Below, piece by piece: positions 1 to 12,600 of a stretch of DNA of 64,000 nucleotides. How positions within the stretch are numbered: position 1 is the first letter of the stretch; each line of letters opens with the position of its first letter. The notes under the pieces were generated by a model. That model ran no database searches. It saw only the letters and a list, made by a program, of their open reading frames with translations, and was not told the DNA's origin. The position numbers and the translations under genes were made by a program. Location of the stretch: NCBI GenBank assembly GCA_013397695.1, contig VYZI01000087.1, forward strand, positions 2,204,055 to 2,268,054, written 5' to 3'. Source of the stretch: Centropus unirufus (taxonomy: Eukaryota; Chordata; Aves; Cuculiformes; Centropidae).

Positions 1-593
1 CATCATGTGGCCTCTACACCAGTATAATTAAATTACATAACATATTAGTAAGATAGTGGAAGTCTAAGGATAGTCCTGCTTCAAGTCAACATATAAGGCA
101 GCACCACTGGAACACCAACAAATGCTGCTCACAGATCAGCCACTTTAATGCTGGGCTTCGTGAGCAAGGATACATCATTATTTTTCCCCTGTACGTTTAA
201 AAATATGAGTACTAACTGCCCTGTAGAAGCTTAAAAGAAGCAGATTGGCACTTCTGTAAGAACTAGAACATGTCTTCCACCTGATGGATTGTTTATTTTA
301 ATTAAATACTGGGGAAAATTACTATCTTCTCTTTCTAAATTGAATTCTTTTCATGTAGGACCTTTAAAAAATTGGAGGTAGTGAGGCCATGCTAGTGCAT
401 GATTTCCTTTAACCACCATGTAATCTGTCCACCCAGAGGAGAGTAAATCAGTTTGTTATCGGTCTTGCCCAGTACCTACAGAAGTAATGCCTGACAATAG
501 TATTTCAGACACAGAACAGAGCTAAATCCTCATTTCCTGGTTTCCAAAAAGAACACTTCAAGTACACAAAAAAAAATTCCCAGTGGTTCTCAC
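1..593 (-). other. PLCG2: PLCG2 intron 31, partial
   Basis: Non-coding DNA downstream of the exon 31 donor. I looked on the minus strand for the conserved tail ([20 protein letters not shown] in mammals) and did not find it, so the last exons lie outside the window. Confidence 0.75.
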
Positions 594-682
594 CAGAACT
601 TGTTGCATTTCACAATGAACCAGAAGTGAGGCCAGCTCTATATCTTCACTATATCCGTTCTTGAGAGGAACTGATCTAAAAC
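594..682 (-). CDS. PLCG2: PLCG2 exon 31: end of C2, residues 1161-1190
   Basis: 89 bases reading FRSVPLKNGYSEDIELASLL then VHCEMQQVL. Found from its acceptor CGCCCCAG and donor GTGAGA; too short to stand out by open-frame length. It ends in phase 0. The next exons, coding the C-terminal tail with two more regulatory tyrosines in mammals, are not in positions 1-593, which is intron 31 sequence. Confidence 0.95.
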
Positions 683-3600
683 CTGGGGCGGGGAGACACA
701 ACATACACAAAGGACAATTAGAGCCAAGGCAAAGGGCTACCTGCAGTCACAAAAATGGCGCACACAGTCCTGAGAGCTAACAGATTCTTCACTGCTTAAA
801 TACTCTACTGCTGAGAGCAGGCTTATTTATGACAATTACAGTGAAGCTGAAGGCAAGAATGGCAAAATGTAGAAACACATGATTTCACCTGCTCTTGAAA
901 ACCAAAGCCAGAAACAAAGGAAAGCAGAAAAACTTACTCTACATATGTCAAATATTGAAGATCATTAACAGAATAAAAGCACTGACACCAACACAGAAAA
1001 GAATCTTCCCAGGTTTCACTCAGAGCACCCTGTTGCTGAAATGGCGTAAGCGGTAAAGACAGTGCAAGTCATTCTATGTAATAGTTCCTTATCTCAGTTG
1101 AGAAAAGGGAATTTCAAGAGGGTGAGATTATTTTAAATGCTTATATGCTACACACCCAGTATCATAATGAAGAATGGAGTAAAAGAACTCAGATCAAAGG
1201 ACCACTTGTCCTTTGGCACACCATAGCCACTACTGAGAGCAAAGTTATGATACAACCACGCTGAACAGTATCTTACCTGATTTGATTCCTTTGATGGGAA
1301 ATGTGGCATGTGCTAAGAAATTGGGATCACTGAACATATCCTCCTCATAAACAACAAACCGTACAAATGCTAGATTTGGATCATAAATTTCAAATTTCAC
1401 TTGCTCTGGACAGGGTGCCCAAACTGGATTAAGGCCATTGTCATCTGTAATGAAAAGGAAACATTTGCAATATGAAGCGGTAATTCCACTTCATTCACAT
1501 ATGGATATGTCTCCCAGGACATTTCCTGGGGACACAAAGGCCCAAAAATCCTATTTACCATCTGCCTCCTGCTGTAACCTCGCTTCATAAGGTTTGTATT
1601 TGTTTATTTGTGGGGGGAGATAGGAGGAAACTTGGCAAGGATGGAAATCCATGAATAAAAGCTATTATTTGTACTTAAAGATATCAAACCTCCTTGGATG
1701 CTAACTCACTGCTCAAATTCATGAGCCTCATGCTCCATATCAGAGTGAAAACATGAAAAGCACTGGGAAGACTAGTGTAACATGGCCTAATGGCCAGGAA
1801 GTTTGCTCTCTGAAGTGTTGGTCACTTCCACAAAAAGTTAATATCATAATCCTCTTCTCTGAATTTCTGAAGAGCCACAGTAGACATTCTGCTCCTCATC
1901 CTGTGTTTATCTTCCACTGCTATCAGCCACTTGGATAATTGAAACAATGCCTTTTGTATACTGGACGAACACTGCTGCATCCAGAAATATTAAATGGTGA
2001 GTTATTAAAGGTTGTTCTGTATTGTCTTCTTACATTAAAAATCCTGGCTGTGGTTTGGTTGTGGCTGAGATACCACCCCATTTCAGTGCACTTCATGAAG
2101 TTCATGTACACACAAACACAAACACCTTATCCAGAAGTCAATAGAAGTGAGCTTTGATCAAACTCCTATAAGGCTGCAAGTTATACTACTTAACAGCCCA
2201 TGCTCTAGACCTGTCTCCAAAGGGATGCCAGTCTTAGAACCCTAGTTTGAATAAACACAGTCGGAATCTCTCAGCAGTAACTCTCCATTTGAGCCAGACT
2301 TTTGGGAGATGACCAGTACTGTTGAAGGCACTTTTGAGACGGCATCTTTTAAAAATATGCAAATACACAAACTTATGCATATGCAAAAACATCATAGAAT
2401 AGAGACTTTATTTTTTTAACTAGTTGCAACAGTACTTTTTTCTCTGAATTTGATATACACTGAAGTTTCTTAAATTAACTGGCCCTGAGACAAGAGAATA
2501 ATATTGTATGACTCTTCAGCCCAGAGCAGCAGCTCTTCCCTGTACATTACTGATGACAAATTCATGGTCATCCCCTATTCATTCTGTTTAAGCACACTGG
2601 CAGTGTAACCCCAAAACACCGAAAACTGCAAATACTCACTCACAACCGTTGTCTTGAATTTGTTATTATCATATTCAGCCCCACAAATTTCTACCTCTAC
2701 AAAGGGACAAGCAATGCTTCTACCAGGTTTAGGGAGATGACGAGCACCTAAAACCTGCAAAAGCAACCGTAAGTTATAACCACCTCCAAAGTCAACTTTA
2801 TCTTCAAAAGTTTCTGCTTACAGAACTAGATTGGTATAGAAAAATCTGCAATACAATGTATTTTGCATGTTAAGATACTGTAGCTGACATTGGTTACACA
2901 TGCTATGCAGTTCCAGGCCAGACCTGTAACGTTTTGTTATCTTTCCTCAGTCATTATTGCAAGTCTTTATTCCAAATCTATTTGAAGAAAAATATATTTT
3001 CTGAAGACAGAAACAAGTTCAATTCTTGTTTGTCACCAGAAGACAACATGGCATGATTTTCAAATGACAAATGTATCTCTCCATGAAAAATGAGAAGGAC
3101 ATTCTAATTAAGTCACAGTGTACTAAACGTGGTGAAGGAAGGCAATCAGCTTATTAATTTTTCTGCATAGTCTCTATATTTCATATCTTTCTTCCACACT
3201 GGAAATCTCGGAACTAGTCAGCCTGCTGCTAGCCAATCTCCAATAGGGCCTTTCTATTGAGAAGTCATTAGACTGGAATTGCATGTTAGTTCATTTGGAA
3301 TTTTCACTAGCAATTATATAAAATTATCCCAGGATTGTGTTTTCAATTGGATTGAGTGTGCTTCATTAGCATGACAAAGATACATATTCCTTTTCAGGAA
3401 CCAGTGAAATTAGTTATATTCTCAAACACACTGACATTTAAAAACAGTATTTTGACAATCTGTCAGATCTTGCTCTGAAACATAATAGCCTTATTTTTAG
3501 TTTTATAGAGATTTATGACTTGTAAAAAACATAATTTACAAAAGAGATTTACCCTCACTGTCATAATCATCTGCAATTTCCTCTTCGAGTCATTTGGCAT

Positions 3601-6600
3601 TGGGTCATAGTCTTCATTTCGCATGCTCTCTGGCTGCAGAACATAGCCAGTTCGTCCATTAAGTGAAAACAAGGCATGGTTCAATTGCATGTATTTATCT
3701 GGGGAGAGAGTTAAATGGTCAAAACAGAAGAACCCATTTGAATAAAGCTAAGGGAATATCAAACAAATGGCTCCTCTCTGAAATTCTTTCTGGTCACCAC
3801 TTTATCAGAAAGAGGCAAAAAGATAAGTTGGAAGACTCAGTTCCCTTCAGTAACTGAACATGACGGGCAATTTTAAGACAAATAAACCCATCTCCATTCA
3901 CAATTACTTTTCTATAGTTGCATCATAAACTGGCTGGTCCCTACCAGGAAGCTGAGAACAGATTTCTGTGGAATGCTTCATTTCATTTCACCTGAAATTT
4001 ACTGTAAATATCAATGCTTGCTTATCACAAAGGTGAAATAAATCTTTTCAAGTTTGGGGCTACTTAGGCTCAAAGACATTGTTTTTGGAGACTGATTTTT
4101 GGGGACAAGCTCTATCAAGCATCACACATTCAAAAATCAGACTTTAGTTCTTGCACATCTCATCTTGCTGGGAGTACAAATAAATAGGACCATCATGGTG
4201 AATAGAATCGCAAAGGGGACAGAAAGGAGCTTGTTTACAGTGAAATGCAAGGAATATTAGATTCTATTTTTAAAGAGAAAATTACCTGGAGTTTGGAAGT
4301 TAAGAGCCACCATCTGGGAGCCACAAAGCCAGAGACGAAATGGGTCATAGTTGGATGAGTCAACCCTTTGTCCTTTAGGATAGACACGCGTGAGTCCCTT
4401 TAGGTTGTATTTCAGCAACTCAACTGGCTTTTGCCTAACAATGCTCTCTGCCTTGGTTTCCACAAAAGAACGTATTTCTTTGAAATCAGGATTGTCTACA
4501 CAGGACAGGGAGGAAAAAGAGTGGTTACTAAAAGGAGAAAGAAGTCAACGTTTATACCACATTTCTACTAACACTTCATTTTACTTTGACCTTTAATGCA
4601 ATAATTGGCACAGTTTTCATGCAGACACGGCAAATTGGTTGAGCATCAAGTCTGAAAGTTAAAATTACCCGCCTGCCACATGCTTAGCAGCACAGCAGAT
4701 AGGAGTCTATAGTAATTTTCTCATCTCATCATTGCTAATAATGCACTTCTGACCACTATAACACATATTCAAATCAGACATCTTTTCCTGGGTTTAAATG
4801 GGGAGAAGAAAGGGTGAGCCAGGGTTAGCCGATGCCTCAAACAATTACTATAATTACAATGTCTTAACCCTACTGATAGCTTGTTAAAAATATTTGCAAA
4901 GGAACTTAAGGAAGAAGGGCACATTTTGCATCTTTCCCAGCACCAATGACAAAAAAATGGAATACGTAGTGCATACTTTGGTTTCCGATTCCACACCTGC
5001 ACTTAAACAGACTCTAGATCTCATTTATACTATGGAGCCATTCCAATAGCTTAGATAAATGGCAAATGGTTCTTACACTAAAATCATATAATGTAAAACA
5101 AATCCATTTTGAAAGCTTTTACTTCAGACAGAGTTTTTCATCTCAAATCAGTCAATTAAAACATAACTAGAGAGCCTCCTCGTGAAAGACAACTATGAGA
5201 GGGTGTCTTTAGTTAACAAGTTAGAAATTTGTGACAGTTTTTTTATGATAGTTGAACAGCATTAAGTTCCCTATTGTACAATTTCAGAGGACCACTGAAA
5301 ACTGCATGGATGAGGCAGAACTTTGTTTTCCAATACAGAAAGAATAGATGTTATCTCAAGTTTTGAAATTTCAACGAGCGTTTGTAAAGATAGTAGAAAG
5401 GGTAAAATTCATGTGTAATAGTAAATACCCAAATTGTCCTTGGTTTTGCTTGTTGGCTTGCAGTAGATTACCAGATCAGACAATTCAATAGCAATCAATT
5501 GATTCTTTTCCCAGTATTTCCTCCTGTTCTCCTGTAAAACATAACAAAGTTTTAGATTACTGAAGCAGTGGGTATTATGGCACAGTAACTCCAGGGTAAA
5601 ATGTAATGCAAAGTTTCCCAGATTCCTACCTCATATTTTCAACGTTTGCAGAGATGTAATGGGGTGTTACCTGGGATTGGGATTTGGGGGAGATGGTTGT
5701 GGGTTTTGGTTTGTTTTTTTTTTTAAGCAAGTGTTTCACTACCTCCCTGATCAGTCCTACTCAGAATCCTGGCAACTTTTTTTTTTTCAGTCAATGTAGT
5801 TCTACTCAATGTCAGTTACATTCTTGACTCTATATCTCATATAAATGCAAATGTATGCAGAAAAAAATGCAAAGGGTGAAATGTATTTATTTACAGTCCT
5901 GAGTAGGACTTAAGACTTGTTAAGTCCCAAACGGCTAAATTCAAAACCTATGTGCATCATTCTTGTACTTTTCTATTTACGTAACAAACCAATAACATTA
6001 CATATGGAAAAGCATGTGCAATCATGTAGGCATCATCAGTAATAAACCCACTATCTGCTTCCACATTTGCAAGCACCTGCTCTGTGGAAGCTCAGCAACA
6101 GTCCTTGCAACCAGAGACTGGAAGCTACAGAAAGCAGCAAAACTTGTCTTGAGTTGAGACATTTGGACAGGAGGCTCTCCAGACATAAGAAGCAATTACA
6201 GGAGAAAACATGTTAGAAAGTCCCGTACTGAACAGCGATTAGCTTTGGTACAAGACATTATGAAGTAGCAATTAGGAAGGCTTCCAAAAGAATTCCCTAC
6301 GCAAGACAAATTAAAGAGGAAAGAAAATCAGAGCAAGAGAGCCAGAGGTTTCTACAATGTTTCACTAAACCAGAGATTATACATCTAAGGAAAACAAAGA
6401 GGAATATGGCATTTAGATCTGGAAATAAACCTGGGATAAAGCTGTACAAACTTCATTGTACTCAGTGATACATGACAGTTTCCCAGACATTGCCCAACAG
6501 TAATCAGAGCTCCAAATAGCAAGGGAGCACTTCTAGATGCCATGAGCTCATCTTTAGACATAACCTTCTAGTATCCAAGCAGGAGAGCTAGCACTGAACT

Positions 6601-9600
6601 GTTCCTAGCAGCTTGGCAAGTGTCAGCATTAAACAGAGATGACAGGAAGGTTAGTTTTACTTTTTTGAGTATAACGGACACAGCCCCGAAAAAATCTCAT
6701 AAAACAACTGTATCTTATTGTAGCATAGTGTTGACTCTCTATGGTTTTTCCTTCCTCAAAATTCAGCCTGTTAACCGTACTGGCCAGAAGGGCCTCCCCT
6801 CTTCCTTTTTCCCCTCTCCATGAAGCAGTCTATCATGCAAATATTCTAGAGGCTACTCTGTGAGAAAAGCCTCCTGACTGACACAAGTGAGTTTGGAAGC
6901 ATCTTTGAACACAGATTGTTTAATACTTCTTTAACTGTACAGAGGGAGAAATAGCTGCCAAACTCCTGAAGAGCCACTGATGCACCATAAAAAAAAACAT
7001 TCCATTTAGAGGCACTTCTTTAGGACACATTTCACTTTTTCTCATTTTTATTTCTAAACAAAAGCCTGGCATAAGAACGGTATCTCTCCTCTCCCAACAA
7101 TAGGTCAGCAGCCCCTGTTGATTCCCTTGCTGAATTTGCAGTCCTCTGCTTGAGAGACCAACTTGTCTGCCATAAATAGGATTATGACGAACTTCAGAGT
7201 ACATTACCACTCCAGAAGACAAATAAATAGCATGAGCCAACATGATAACACAACACATTTTCCATAACTCTTACCACCCACTTAACAAAAAAAAACAACA
7301 AAGTGACCAAAAGCAAGAAAGCAGAGAGTATACTTAAACATATCATTATAAGGACTTCTTAATCAGGTCAGACTTCTTAAATACGAGAAAAGTCAGAACA
7401 GGAAAAATACATCCAGAGGAATGCCTTTAAGGGGCAGTACTCATACAGGGATGTAGAAGCTAAACTTGGGCAGAATCCTTCACCATAATTCACAATATGG
7501 AAATACTACTAATGAAAATCTGGTAAATTTGACGTGCTTATTAGTTACAAATAAAGTATTAGCCAAACAATTCCCTACCAATGCCACTTCATTAATGCAA
7601 AGCAGTTAGTAGACAGGACTTGGAAGAGTTTAGGCATGGTATTTCACTTTATACTACTACTAAGCACACTTCTTCACTGAAGGGCAGAGTGCAAAACAGA
7701 CAGTACTCTGCTGAAATGCACATTTTAACATGAAAACATTAAACCAATGCTTTCTGATGGCTGGTGCTCTGGTGATTGGTGTAAAAAAACAGCAATATGC
7801 AAAAGTGAAGGATCAGACGTCAGGAAGGTTTAGCAATGTGTGGCCAGTGAAGACAAATCCTACTGTAAACCTAGAGCAGTACATTATGAAAAACAACATT
7901 GGATAGATTTTTATCAATACCTCTTCTGCAGTTTTCCATGTGATTTCCCGGATACTTTGGTACCATTCAAAGAGTTCTTCTACTTTATCAGTTGCAAACT
8001 CTACACATGGATCTTCTGGATCCTTAGGTTCCAGAATGAAGACGAAAGGTTTTTTGTGTTTCCCTTGTGGCATTTTCACTGTTAGGCAACACAGCAACAA
8101 GAAATTTATACTAAAATCCAAGCGTCATTGTTGATTTATTGCAACAGTTAGTATCATAAAGTTCCATCATATTAATTCTCTAGAGTAGATAGTTCTTAAA
8201 AAAAAAAAAACCAAAAAAACAGCCGAGACCAAAACTTTCCCGCTGAACATAAAAAAACCTACTCAACACAGAAATCTCACAAGTCCATATGTATCAAAAA
8301 ATACTTACCAACGTTGTATTTAGTGAGTACCAGTATACCACGACACAAAGAGCCTAATGGATTGTCCTCTATAATCTGAAAAGCATGAGTTAAGTCAGAC
8401 CATGAATTGTCTCTTGAGTGATTAAGTACAGGACATTAACAAATAATAAACATGCACCATTAAATCTAACCTCAGTTTCATCAGAGGCATGCCCACTGTA
8501 ATGTTTAAAAGCCCGTTTCCATAACCAGAATTTCTCATTTTGTGAAACACATGTGAATCTAGTGAGAATCAAAATGAGGAGTGCAGCTCCTGTCCTGACA
8601 CAACTGCTTATTTTTCAAGCTGCAATGACTGGAGAGGGAAATCTAATACATATATTTTCCTCCACAGACTCCTAGCAGAGCACTGGAAGTGCTTAAGAAC
8701 AACAACAGAATTCAACTTTTTATTTTTAAAACTCAAAAATGTCAAAACTGCTTACTATGGAGGTTTGGGTTTTTTTGTTGAAGAGTTCTCTGTCCAAGAC
8801 TCTGGACTAGATTTTTAGACACTTTGGACAAACAGTATAGAGTTGGATATGCATTAAAACTTAGTAGTGGAGTGTGAAATAGCTACTAAGATGTGTTTGC
8901 ACACAGTTTTCTTAGTTGCAAATATCAAGACAGTCATTAAATAGGCAAACTAGTTAAAAGTGTCAAGGACATTATAGTTTAGCCAAACTGCCTGAAAAAT
9001 CCAAACTGGTATGATTTTTATTAGCAGGTAACCATTAGAAATGCCTAAAAAACCACCAAATCAGCTATCTCCTTATGCTAGTTCTCTATGAGGAAAGTCC
9101 TAACAAAAATATTCAGCAGCAGAGAACAAAGAATGCATTCATTTCTTTTTTCTGTGTTGCCTCTAACACAGCATGCAGATTCCTAATTCCATAAACCAGA
9201 CCTCCACATCCAGCAGGCAGCATCTTCTAGGGAAACATGGCAGATAAACTTTAACCCTCACCTGACTCTCAAGCTCAGTAGAGTTATTAGATGACAGGTC
9301 TTCAACATAATTAGATGGAAAATAGTGTTGGACTTTTTCTCCGTAATCCCCCTTCCACCTGAATTTAAAGAGAGAAGGAGAAAAAAAAAATAGCTTCAAT
9401 AGCCCATTAATGAAGCAAAAAATTGGACATTAATTGCCCATACTAGCTTGTCTAGTTGGCTAACACCAAAACATAAGTGACGGAGTAGCTAAAAGCTCTA
9501 ACAAAGTGATCATTAACTGTAGTAACAGATGATTTCAGAGGGATTACAGTTACCGTAACCTGCATTTAATGACTTAAGAGGCTTTTTCCCCCTCCAGTAC

Positions 9601-12600
9601 TAAAAATACTATTATGTGGTTGATTACCCTGCAGAAACTACAGGGGAACATTAGATTCCCAAGCCTTCCAAGCAATTTACAAGCCAGCTAAGAAATAAAT
9701 CCTCTTATGAATGGAAATTGTATAGATAACTAAAAAAAGGTGGGTTTGTTTCCTGAAGAAATACTTACTAGAGCAAGGAAAGAAACAGAGCAATGATGAC
9801 AATAGTAATAGAAGCGTGACTTCCCAGAACACACAAGTGTTCTGGAAGGATAAACAATAAAGAAAAAATTCTGGATGCATTGGACTATGGAGGATCTGCA
9901 GGGTATTGCTGTAGGACAGAAAAGTGGAAAAGACACTAAAGGACGAAAAGAGACTTGAGGATGAGGTGTTTTGGTTTGGTTTGTTGTTTCTTTTTTAATA
10001 TATTGGCATTAAGATTTATTAGGCCACAGTTAATAAGCAGCAATCAGACAATAGGCAAAGTTTTTAAAAGCTACTACCCAAAGCTCTATTTTTCCCTCTG
10101 TCAAGTAAGTCACCAGAAGTTGTCCTATGAGGAATTTCATCCTTACCAGCCTCCAGTTTCCTTTGTGACATTATGAATTAAAGCTCCTCGACAGAAGCTC
10201 AATTCATCACTTCTTTTGGCTCTGTAGTCATACAAGGCTTTCACTGTTCTCTGAGGCTTCAAGAGAAACAGAGCAAGAGGGTCAGCTAAGGGGACAGGTC
10301 ATAAAATGATCAATAATGCAATCAAAAACAAAAAAAAGGAGGGGTGATTGTATCCCCCCCCCCTTTTTTTTTTTTTGTTATGAAGCTTAGAAAACAAGTT
10401 CCAGAGTGACATCTATTGGTGGAAGCAAGTGATGCTACATGACTGCTCATCTTCAGGTATCAGCTTGGTAAAGAGAAAAAAAAAAAGAGAATCTTTCTTT
10501 TATGGATACTATAACACAATCCTCTATCTTCATCACATGTATTCATAAGCAGCTGGAATTTGTAGGCTTAGATGCCTACAAAGCCTTCAGTTCAAAACCA
10601 CATCAGCTATCCTGCTGGTCATATTTCCTTTAGGAAGACATCCAGTTTTAGCAGGAAAAGCAATTTCTTTATCTTGAATTTACTACCACCCAAATTCTTC
10701 AGCAGCAATAGAGACTCCTTGGTCTAAAAGATGAAAAAGAATTACAGCCACAACATTTACAAGCTGCTGAATTTTTATGAACATTTACAAGAAGGCAGGC
10801 CCTAACAAGAATTAGAGATAAGCACGTTTGCTGGCCCACTTGTTTTTAAAACTTCTATATCATAAAAGATGACAAACTTTAATAACTCATTAATAAACCA
10901 GACACCATTTTTATATAGAAAGCACATAAATAAACTCTGCACCTATTTGTGCAAGCAGACCATGTTTCCTAGGGAAACTATGATAATTTTGTTCAGAAGT
11001 AACAGCGCTCATAAACACACAGACTCCCATACATCTGGGGTTTACATGTTGTGCTTTCTTTCCACGAAGATTTGGCCTTCTCGGTTTGAATCTTTTCAAG
11101 GGTTATTTAATTTGGGGGCAAACCTTGATAAGCATGCAAAGCCAAAACAAATCGCCTCCATAGAGTTAATAGCAAGAAGTGCCCAAATTCCCAGTATGGA
11201 TGAAACAATACAGGAGTTGCACAGAATAAGCTGTATCAGTACAAATTGTAAAAAGATGCTAGAAAAAAGTCACACCCTTTAATTTTCTGATGTCCAGGCC
11301 CTATAAATCAAGGACCCTAATGTTTTCAAATAGTCTTTTCATGACTGCTAACAGGAAATCAACACACAAGTGTTTAAATTTTCAGAAGTCTACAGTAAGT
11401 GTGAATCTCTATTTAAGCATACCACTGTGGGGGTGATTTCACTAGGTTCCACATACATCTTGACATCATAGAGGGAGTTAATATCTTTTTCCTATAAACA
11501 GGAAGAAGGAAAAAAAAATAAGTCATAGGAGTCAAAAATTGTAGAAGTATTTAATGTTAACAGAATGCTCATTGCTGAAACCATCTTTCCAACAATACAC
11601 AGGCAAACAGGAGGAAGTCAGACACCTATGTTATGCTCATTTCTATAGCTGAACGTGAACATGTAACATAATCTGCCTATGCCACAGTTTAATAAACTGT
11701 AAACCCCAAGCAAACAATACCCCGCAAAGCTATCTCTTAATCAGACAAACACCTTGGAGATTGTGAATACCCTTCTATGTGCAACCAAGGAAGACAATAT
11801 CTACACTAACTATTTCTGTGTTACAGCACTTGAGCTCTAGATTGGGTTTCAATATTAGATAAAAACTCTAAAACAACATACACAGTCATATTTTTCATTT
11901 TATTCTGTTCTTGTTCCCCTTTGGACCCAGTCCTAGGACACAGAACCTTAGTTATAGGCAACTTTATAAAAAATTCTGAGGTCCATTATCTTTTCAGTCC
12001 CTTCTTTCTCCCGAGAAGAAACAAAAAAGCCACACTTTGATGTCCTCAAAGATGCCAGATGTGTTTTTCCTGCAGCTTCTAACAGACATATATTTGAAAA
12101 TAGAGGACAGCATTTCAGGCTTTTCAAATGCCAGTTACCTCAGCAAAGCTCTCTCATCATGGAACACATTCATCTGGAAAGCAGGCTTCTATCCTGTGCT
12201 AGTAATCCAAGCTCCTAGTTTAGTCAATGGAAAAAGACGAGCGTCTCTTACAGTGACTTCCTCATGCTTATCTCAAAGAGCAAGCCTTCAGAGGTACCTC
12301 TCACATTTTACCTCAGAAGGCAGTTGTACACCATCTCTGAGATGGCTCCAGTGTGGTGAAGTGAATGCCACTGTGCCGCTCACTGAGTAAGAGGCACAGC
12401 AGAATATTTCATTTTTTCTGAAATGCTCAGCAATTGGCATTTTAAGAACTCTGCCCACTCCAGCAATAGAAAAGAGGGCCAACTGCAGGCAAAGCTATTC
12501 CCAAAAATTCGTTTTAGCAGAGCAATGATCCCTCAAACTTTACCGAGCAGCTTTTTAATCAAATAATGAAGGCAAGAATTGACCTGTATTCAAAGACGAA

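Noticed and set aside
1..593. Search for the last PLCG2 exons
   Set aside because: No minus-strand sequence matches the conserved C-terminal tail; the region is intron.
10869..11282. Plus-strand 137-codon frame in intron 21
   Set aside because: No family match, no fitting splice context, ordinary AT-rich composition; antisense to a known intron.
12037..12390. Plus-strand 117-codon frame in intron 20
   Set aside because: No recognised domain and no supporting splice or promoter signals.
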